Made by a program: the position numbers and the translations under genes. From positions 1 through 20,324 of the forward strand of contig CAKONF010000021.1 of NCBI GenBank assembly GCA_934097015.1: a DNA stretch of 20,324 nt, given 5' to 3'. Under the pieces are notes generated by a model. It was not told the origin of the DNA and made no database searches. It was given only the letters and a program-made list of their open reading frames with translations. Position 1 is the stretch's first letter. Each line of letters starts with the position of its first letter. Shown piece by piece: positions 15,198-20,324 of this stretch. Source of the stretch: an uncultured Bacilli bacterium. GTDB lineage: Bacteria; Bacillota_I; Bacilli_A; RF39; UBA660.

Positions 15198-16268
15198 TTA
15201 TTTCTTAAAAGATATTATACATGTTTCAGATTCGTTATATATACATAATTTATTATCTTTTTTATCTATTTTAAATTTATAAAATGTAGTTGCATTAACA
15301 TATATTTTTAATATATTTTTTTCTTCATCATATTCATTATTACCTATTTGATCTTTTCTATCATTAAATTTAACAGTAGATTTATTATTGTGTATAATAA
15401 CTTCTTTGAAATTTGTATTTTCATTATCTGTTTTCCAAGTTCCTAAATAACTTGTTGGTATAAATGTAATAACTTCATTTGTTTTGAAACCTAAATAAAG
15501 CAATATAATAATTATTATAATTTTTATAATACTAGGTACTACTTTTAATAGTTTACTAAATATAATTGGTAATGTTAGTATACTAATTAATATAAAATAT
15601 ATTGTATTAAATTTACTATGGTTTATTAACCCAAATAATAATATTACTACAGATATAATATATCTTAATATATTTAATTGTTTTTCATCTTCGTACATTG
15701 CGTAATCATTTATTAAATCAACAATAACACCTATTCCAAATAAACCAAATGTTAATAGATATATTATTCCCCATAAATAGTTTTTTTCTATAAATTTATG
15801 TACTCCAAACCAACCTAATAATGAAATAATTAAAAATTTACTGCCAGTTTTAATAGTTTTTATATTTTTATAATTTTCTTCTTTTTCTGTTATGTAATTT
15901 ACTTCTTTTTTAGTTGCTAATATTTTATATGTTGTAATTAAATCATTATAATTATTTTTAAATTCTTTTGTTTTTTCTTTATAAGTGAAATCTTTTGTTA
16001 AACATTCTAATAATCTTTTATATATTTTTTTGTTTTTTAAATATTTTTCATTTAAATTTAAATATATTTCATATGCTTCATTATATTTTTTTTCTTTATA
16101 TAACTTTTCTGCATTTTTATAATCTTTATCATTATATATTATATCTTTTTTTATAGTAGATTTTATTTTAGTATTATTTTTTTTTGTAGTACTCTTTTTT
16201 TTATTACTATTATTAGTTTTAGTATTTGTTTTTGGGTTTATATTTTTTTTATTTTTTGTTTTATTCAT
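15198..16268 (-). CDS. TM2-domain membrane protein with Lys-rich N-terminus and C-terminal beta domain
   Basis: Four parts are visible. Residues 1-42 are a low-complexity Lys/Asn/Thr tail. Residues 45-125 are helical, with one TPR-like pair (AEKLYKEKKYNEAYEIYLNL). Residues 143-190 are a TM2 domain (LLGWFGVHKFIEKNYLWGI and GIGVIVDLI), a pair of spans joined by a short turn, followed by about three more spans (200-215, 222-238, 244-261). Residues 270-356 are a soluble domain with predicted strands, starting YLGTWKTD, in the manner of small lipocalin-like lids. TM2 proteins have no agreed function. AAGGAGGAG sits just before the ATG. It lies 11 bases after the PUA/ASCH-like gene and eight before the ADP-ribosylglycohydrolase homologue, so it is the second gene of the operon. 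Confidence 0.85.
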   Translation of the reverse strand: MNKTKNKKNINPKTNTKTNNSNKKKSTTKKNNTKIKSTIKKDIIYNDKDYKNAEKLYKEKKYNEAYEIYLNLNEKYLKNKKIYKRLLECLTKDFTYKEKTKEFKNNYNDLITTYKILATKKEVNYITEKEENYKNIKTIKTGSKFLIISLLGWFGVHKFIEKNYLWGIIYLLTFGLFGIGVIVDLINDYAMYEDEKQLNILRYIISVVILLFGLINHSKFNTIYFILISILTLPIIFSKLLKVVPSIIKIIIIIILLYLGFKTNEVITFIPTSYLGTWKTDNENTNFKEVIIHNNKSTVKFNDRKDQIGNNEYDEEKNILKIYVNATTFYKFKIDKKDNKLCIYNESETCIISFKK

Positions 16269-16279
16269 ATTGCTCCTCC

Positions 16280-16696
16280 TTATCTTGTATTTAATTCTTC
16301 TAAGCTATTTACCATTATCCAATCTTCTAGTGCACTATAGTTTGGAATATTAAGGCCATCTATTTTTTCTAAATTATCAAATTCTATTAAACATAAACAT
16401 TTCTTTTTCCATTTATCTTCTTCAGATTCAGTTAAAATTAATTTATCTTTATATTTATTTAATATTTCATCTATTTCCATATTTGTTAAAGATTTATAAC
16501 TATCTGCATTTTTTACTATTGCATGATAATAAGAGATGTTATCTCCTTTATTTACAAAATATAATTCATCGTTTATAAATATTCTTGAATTCGGAATACG
16601 TCTTTTGGAGTTACCTCTTAATAATACTGTTCTTTCTTTATTAATTATTTTATTTAATTCATTTGTTTTATTATCACATATAACTATATGTATCAT
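16280..16696 (-). CDS. Small hypothetical protein, possibly PUA/ASCH-like, first gene of the operon
   Basis: The 138-residue protein has no signal peptide or membrane span. It opens with a strand (MIHIVICDN), a helical segment, a basic patch (LLRGNSKRRIP) and a strand-turn-strand reading RIFINDELYFVNKGDNISYYHAIVKN. That order resembles PUA/ASCH-like folds, where such a turn often precedes a nucleic-acid or base-binding groove. The resemblance is weak and I cannot confirm it. The frame extends to GTG at 16708, but GGTGAT sits four bases before the ATG at 16696, the same arrangement as in the SpoIIP-like gene, so I use that ATG. It heads the operon with the TM2, ADP-ribosylglycohydrolase-like and cyclophilin genes, with an extended -10 box just upstream. 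Confidence 0.65.
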   Translation of the reverse strand: MIHIVICDNKTNELNKIINKERTVLLRGNSKRRIPNSRIFINDELYFVNKGDNISYYHAIVKNADSYKSLTNMEIDEILNKYKDKLILTESEEDKWKKKCLCLIEFDNLEKIDGLNIPNYSALEDWIMVNSLEELNTR

Positions 16697-16714
16697 TTTC
16701 ATCACCACGTATTT

Positions 16715-16723
16715 ATTCTATCA
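16715..16723 (-). promoter_or_regulatory. Extended -10 box of the four-gene operon
   Basis: On the minus strand the sequence reads TGATAGAAT (16723 down to 16715), differing by one base from the boxes before polC and glmR. It lies 18 bases before the chosen start. No clear -35 hexamer is seen. Confidence 0.5.
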
Positions 16724-16742
16724 TAATTTATGTGTTTTTTAT

Positions 16743-16766
16743 TAAAAAAATTCACTTTTGTGAATT
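16743..16766 (-). terminator. Intrinsic terminator of the glmR-whiA operon
   Basis: AATTCAC (16749-16755) and GTGAATT (16760-16766) form a seven-base-pair stem around TTTT. On the minus strand it is followed by a T-tract. The whiA stop codon overlaps the stem. Confidence 0.85.
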
Positions 16767-17667
16767 AATTTTTTTTACTCTTATTTACTAAATCTTTTAT
16801 TTTTCTAAAATAATGATTTATACAGGATTTAGATACATTTATATCAGTTTCCATATTTATTATGTATGCTAATTCATTCATTGTTGTTTCAGGATATTTT
16901 TCTTTATAACTTATTACAGTTTTTATTTTATCATCTAGCAAATCAATCATATCATTATCTTTTAAATAATTAATATTATTTATTTGTTCTAATGAAGAAT
17001 TCATACTTTTTTCTATATTTGCTTGTTCACAATTATTTAATCTATTAACCATATTTTTATGATCTCTATATATTCTTATATCTTCATAATAAAATAGTGA
17101 ATTTGTAGCACCTAAAATTTTTATAAAATCACTTATTTCTTCACTTATTTTAATATATACCATATATCCTTTATCACGTTTTATTATTTTACTATGAAAT
17201 TTAATAGATAATAATAAATTATTTATTAATTCAGCATATTCTTTATTATCTATTAAAAATTCTAAATGATATTTACTTTTTGATGGATCATTTATGGATC
17301 CATTACATAAAAATGTTCCTCTTAGAAATGCTGATATTTCCTCAAAACTACTGTCAGTAATAGAGTTAAATACCAAAGATATATCACTTTCTATAATATC
17401 TATTTTTTGTTTTAAAGATAATATATATACTTTTTTAATTTTAAATTTTTTTTGTGTTCTTACAGTTAAATTAATACTAATATTGTAATTAATTTTTATT
17501 AATTTATAAATGTATCTAGCAACATTGGGATTTTCTATATAAATATTTATTTTATTGTTTTCTTTTATAGATGCAAATTTTAAATATGCTAATAATTCTA
17601 TTCTAGCATCAAGTATATTTGGTTCAATCGAAGTTATTTCTTCTTTAATTCTTGTTGTAAAAGTCAT
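16765..17667 (-). CDS. whiA: WhiA-family DNA-binding protein
   Basis: WhiA is a homing-endonuclease-derived regulator that binds DNA and influences cell division and, in actinomycetes, sporulation. The N-terminal 220 residues form the LAGLIDADG-like part (ELLAYLKFASI, SAFLRGTFLCNGSI, YHLEFLI). Residues 245-300 are the helix-turn-helix: YPETTMNELAYIINM and VSKSCINHYFRKI, matching the family KSGVNHRLRKI segment. Its 300 residues are close to the Bacillus protein. The frame reaches 17679, but GAGGT, which overlaps the glmR stop region, sits five bases before the ATG at 17667, leaving a one-base gap. It follows glmR as in other Firmicutes, though rapZ is not upstream here. Confidence 0.95.
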   Translation of the reverse strand: MTFTTRIKEEITSIEPNILDARIELLAYLKFASIKENNKINIYIENPNVARYIYKLIKINYNISINLTVRTQKKFKIKKVYILSLKQKIDIIESDISLVFNSITDSSFEEISAFLRGTFLCNGSINDPSKSKYHLEFLIDNKEYAELINNLLLSIKFHSKIIKRDKGYMVYIKISEEISDFIKILGATNSLFYYEDIRIYRDHKNMVNRLNNCEQANIEKSMNSSLEQINNINYLKDNDMIDLLDDKIKTVISYKEKYPETTMNELAYIINMETDINVSKSCINHYFRKIKDLVNKSKKN

Positions 17668-17668
17668 T

Positions 17669-18616
17669 TTATACCTCATCCATTAAATAAGAAAATATTA
17701 AATAAGATGTTTTAAGAGAATCATGTTTTATAGTTCCATCTTCTTTTGAAAATACATATAATTTATCACTTATTAAATTTGTATTAAGTTTTTCTATTTC
17801 TTTTTTATCTATTTTAACCATATCTTTTTCTTCTTCTCTAGCATATTTTTGTCTAGTTTTATATGGAATATTTTTATTGTTTGCTATTACGACGTCTATT
17901 TTATTAATATATTTATTAATTACTTTTATGTGATCGCTAACTTTAAAATCATCAGTTTCACCCGGTTGTGTAAATAAATTACATACATACATTTTTTTTG
18001 CTTTAGATTCGTTTATTGCATTTTTTATACTATCAATTATTATATGAGGTAAAATACTTGTATAAAGTGAACCTGGAGAAAATATAATTAGATCTGCTTC
18101 TTTTATTGCTTTTATTACTTCTTTATTTACTTTAAAATCTTTATCATATTTTAATTCTTTTATTTTTTTATCACTTTTAGTAATATTCTCTTCTCCAATT
18201 ATTTTAGTATTATCTTCCATTATTCCTATTAATTCTACTTTATCTTCTGTATTAGGTAGAATTCTACCATTTATTTTAAGTAATCTACACATGAAATCTA
18301 TTGCATCTGTTAAATTACCTTTTTGATCTATAAGAGCTGCCATAAGTATATTTCTAATAGGATGATTTTCCAAAGATGGATTTTTAAATCTATAAGATAA
18401 TAAATCTATTAGTTCTTCATTAGCGTTAGACATAGTTAACATTACTTTTCCTATATCTCCTACAGCTGGTATATTTAATTCTCTTTTTAATGTACCAGTG
18501 CTTCTCCCGTTGTCTGCAACGCTTATTACTGATGTGACATTTACTGGGAATAGTTTTAAGCCAGATAATAAATGACTTAAACCAGTTCCGCCTCCAAATA
18601 CAACAACATTTTTCAT
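17669..18616 (-). CDS. glmR: GlmR (YvcK) gluconeogenesis/cell-wall precursor factor
   Basis: GlmR (formerly YvcK) binds UDP-GlcNAc and, in Bacillus, stimulates GlmS and so diverts carbon to cell-wall precursors. It resembles CofD-type enzymes. Seen here: the nucleotide loop VVFGGGTGLSHLLSGLK (5-21), the conserved ISVADNGRSTGTLKREL, PAVGDIGKV, IIFSPGSLYTSILP (about 178-191) and NLFTQPGETDDF. Its 315 residues fit the family. GGAGTG precedes the ATG at 18616, which I prefer to the GTG three codons upstream. The usual rapZ-glmR-whiA order is incomplete: the next gene upstream is a surface-type protein with its own terminator. glmR has its own extended -10 promoter. Confidence 0.95.
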   Translation of the reverse strand: MKNVVVFGGGTGLSHLLSGLKLFPVNVTSVISVADNGRSTGTLKRELNIPAVGDIGKVMLTMSNANEELIDLLSYRFKNPSLENHPIRNILMAALIDQKGNLTDAIDFMCRLLKINGRILPNTEDKVELIGIMEDNTKIIGEENITKSDKKIKELKYDKDFKVNKEVIKAIKEADLIIFSPGSLYTSILPHIIIDSIKNAINESKAKKMYVCNLFTQPGETDDFKVSDHIKVINKYINKIDVVIANNKNIPYKTRQKYAREEEKDMVKIDKKEIEKLNTNLISDKLYVFSKEDGTIKHDSLKTSYLIFSYLMDEV

Positions 18617-18639
18617 GTAGATCACTCCGTTTCTAGTTA

Positions 18640-18648
18640 ATTATATCA
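18640..18648 (-). promoter_or_regulatory. Extended -10 box of the glmR-whiA operon
   Basis: On the minus strand the sequence reads TGATATAAT (18648 down to 18640), identical to the box before polC. ATGACT, a partial -35 match, lies 19 bases upstream, inside the terminator of the preceding gene. Start of glmR is 23 bases downstream. Confidence 0.65.
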
Positions 18649-18654
18649 TAATTA

Positions 18655-18680
18655 CAAAAAAATTAGTCATAAAGACTAAT
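18655..18680 (-). terminator. Intrinsic terminator of the surface-protein gene
   Basis: ATTAGTC (18662-18668) and GACTAAT (18674-18680) form a seven-base-pair stem around ATAAA, followed on the minus strand by seven T residues. It lies 15 bases after the stop codon. Confidence 0.85.
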
Positions 18681-18695
18681 AATTTATAAAGTTTA

Positions 18696-20324
18696 TTAAT
18701 TTATCAAAATTTCATAAGGTTTTTCTTTAGTACCTATTCCATCTCCTGTTATTTTGATTCCTGGTTTTAAATTTATGGATGGACGCAAACTTCCACCACT
18801 AGATTCAGTATTGAAAGTACCAGAACTATTATATCCAAATCCAAAACTATTATCATGATAATAATAAATTCGTGGTGTCATTGTTAACATATAAATTTTA
18901 TTATCAAATTGAAAATCATTATAAAGATAATACTTTCCTTCATATTGACCACCGGGTGAATCAAAATCGTAAGTAGTCCCTGCTAATGCCGTTTCATCAG
19001 CAGTCAATGTTCCTACATACATATTTGTATTATCTGAAAATTTATTCATGTTTGTTCCATTACATTTTAATGTTGGTTCTTTTGTTTTTTTCCCTTTTAA
19101 ACGAACATATGAATCATAATAAAAAGTTTCACTTTTAATTTGTTTATCTAACATTTCTTGACTTGTTAGAGATATTGTATTATCAGTTTCACTAGCATAA
19201 GCTTTATCATTTAAACACCAATCTCCTGCTTTTAATTTATCTAAATAATTTGCAAGTGGTCCATTTTGGAAATTTTTAAACGCTGTTGCCATTGATTTAT
19301 CATTATCTGTTCCACCATTTAAATAGTTCATTAAATACATTGCTCTTGAATTCTGTGTTCCATCAGAAGCAGTTAATGTATTTGCATCATATTGTGTATA
19401 ACCAATATTACCAGTCTTTGTTGAACCACCAGTTGTAGTTGGTATATCCCAATTACCGTCACTTGTAGCACAAGTACTATCTTGGTCTTCTAATATTAAT
19501 TTAATACTTCCATCTCCAGCAATTCGAACTATTCTCCAACACATTCCTGCAAAATTTATATAATTATTCAGAATTGGTCCCCTAAAATAATAACTAAATC
19601 CATAATCATCTAGCATGCTGTAAAGCCCTGCATTTTCAAAAAAATTATTGTTAGAATAATATGTTATATCTCCAGCTAATCTATCTATATTAACAGATTT
19701 GTTTATTGTTTTCACATTTTTATTAAAGCCAGTATTTTCTTTATAACAGGAGACTTTGGCTCCAAGACCAAGAATATCTAAACAATTAATTAAAGTTTTA
19801 GCATATCCATTTGAATCATTAAACTCTCCAGGATAATCAACTTCAGCACCATTCTCTATTATTGCACTGGCAAGTGTTCCATTTCCCATTGGTCCAAATG
19901 TACTTGGATTTACTAAGTTTGCTTTTGCACTAAACTGTTTATTCATATCTATACTTTGATCTGTTCCTGTATCTTTGTAAGTCACAACTAATGTATATAC
20001 TTGTACTTTATCATCTTCTATAGAGTTTGTTATTAGTATTTTACCCATTGTTGGAAATATTTGTTCATCACTTACTCCATTACATGTTCCACTTGTTGTT
20101 CCATTTACTGTGTAATTATTTCCATCTTTTGTAATACTATATCCTTGTTTTAAATATTGAGTACATGATATTGTATATACTAAATCTTCTGTCCTTTCTA
20201 ATGTATTTACTACATTCTCTAGTGCAACTCCATATTCTTCAATCTTTTTATTACCATTATTTGTTGCACTAAACATTTTTGTAAAACTAACACCTGGTTC
20301 TACATTTGTTGCACTTATTAATGT
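18696..20324 (-). CDS. Large surface-type protein, C-terminal 542 residues (5' end outside the window)
   Basis: The frame is open to the window edge: the 16 codons before the first internal ATG (20276) read SATNVEPGVSFTK and similar, so the real start lies outside. The visible part is Gly/Ser/Thr/Asn-rich and has few charges. About 230-280 residues from the left edge is GLYSMLDDYGFSYYFRG, then NNYINFAGMCWRIVRI and GDGSIKLILEDQ. The C-terminus reads SLRPSINLKPGIKITGDG and ends GTKEKPYEI. I recognise this WRIVRI-to-RPSINLK arrangement as a recurrent C-terminal module of exported proteins in gut Firmicutes, without a known function. Several cysteines in the module may form disulfides. There is no LPxTG-type motif or C-terminal membrane span, so the visible sortase is not expected to anchor it. 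Its composition is less AT-biased than that of its neighbours. It ends in a strong terminator. Confidence 0.75.
   Translation of the reverse strand, partial: TLISATNVEPGVSFTKMFSATNNGNKKIEEYGVALENVVNTLERTEDLVYTISCTQYLKQGYSITKDGNNYTVNGTTSGTCNGVSDEQIFPTMGKILITNSIEDDKVQVYTLVVTYKDTGTDQSIDMNKQFSAKANLVNPSTFGPMGNGTLASAIIENGAEVDYPGEFNDSNGYAKTLINCLDILGLGAKVSCYKENTGFNKNVKTINKSVNIDRLAGDITYYSNNNFFENAGLYSMLDDYGFSYYFRGPILNNYINFAGMCWRIVRIAGDGSIKLILEDQDSTCATSDGNWDIPTTTGGSTKTGNIGYTQYDANTLTASDGTQNSRAMYLMNYLNGGTDNDKSMATAFKNFQNGPLANYLDKLKAGDWCLNDKAYASETDNTISLTSQEMLDKQIKSETFYYDSYVRLKGKKTKEPTLKCNGTNMNKFSDNTNMYVGTLTADETALAGTTYDFDSPGGQYEGKYYLYNDFQFDNKIYMLTMTPRIYYYHDNSFGFGYNSSGTFNTESSGGSLRPSINLKPGIKITGDGIGTKEKPYEILIN

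Noticed and set aside
1..20324. CRISPR array or intact insertion sequence
   Set aside because: The only tandem repeats are the in-frame 21-bp units at 10231-10314, and no complete transposase with terminal inverted repeats is present.

Overview
The window is a very AT-rich bacterial chromosome segment with tightly packed genes. The gene set (Gram-positive-type PolC, GlmR-WhiA pair, SpoIIP-like protein, class B sortase, TM2 membrane protein, strong AGGAGG-like ribosome binding sites) points to a low-GC Firmicutes/Bacilli lineage, most like the reduced gut Bacilli (RF39/Erysipelotrichales-like). That placement is inference from gene content, not from a phylogeny. The standard bacterial code fits: tryptophan is TGG throughout, and at least one core operon uses an ATGA stop/start overlap.

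Layout. 1-424: three tRNA genes (Glu, a CAT tRNA, Leu) in two transcription units, each with an intrinsic terminator. 425-2416: a gene-poor accessory stretch with a decayed coding remnant and two orphan genes on the minus strand. 2545-4179: the only substantial plus-strand protein gene, a class B sortase with an unusual 270-residue N-terminal part. 4186-9968 (minus): polC, then a SpoIIP-like wall hydrolase and a very small membrane protein. 10063-11055 (minus): an Rpn/PD-(D/E)XK family gene interrupted by TGA at codon 13. 11267-13664 (minus): cmk-alaS, where alaS is a short form. 13742-16696 (minus): a four-gene operon with a small PUA/ASCH-like protein, a TM2 membrane protein, a degenerate ADP-ribosylglycohydrolase and a membrane-anchored cyclophilin. 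16765-18616 (minus): glmR-whiA. 18696-20324 (minus): the C-terminal part of a large surface-type protein that runs off the window.

How the genes relate. Several units serve core functions: replication (polC), nucleotide supply and translation (cmk-alaS, tRNAs), envelope and carbon-flux control (glmR-whiA). Around them sit envelope genes (sortase, SpoIIP-like protein, TM2 protein, anchored cyclophilin, surface protein). Most transcription units can be delimited by sequence: hairpin plus T-tract terminators at 88-113, 399-424, 892-921, 1113-1146, 10049-10079, 11236-11261, 13695-13725, 16743-16766 and 18655-18680, and extended -10 boxes of the form TGnTATAAT/TGnTAGAAT before several operons. Many starts given here differ from the longest open frame because a Shine-Dalgarno sequence sits just before an internal ATG.

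Most notable items: the nonsense-interrupted Rpn nuclease, the short AlaRS lacking both the C-terminal C-Ala domain and the beta-barrel before the editing domain, the ADP-ribosylglycohydrolase that has lost its metal-binding motifs, and the sortase with a large cytoplasmic N-terminal part. I see no CRISPR array, no intact insertion sequence and no clear defence island.
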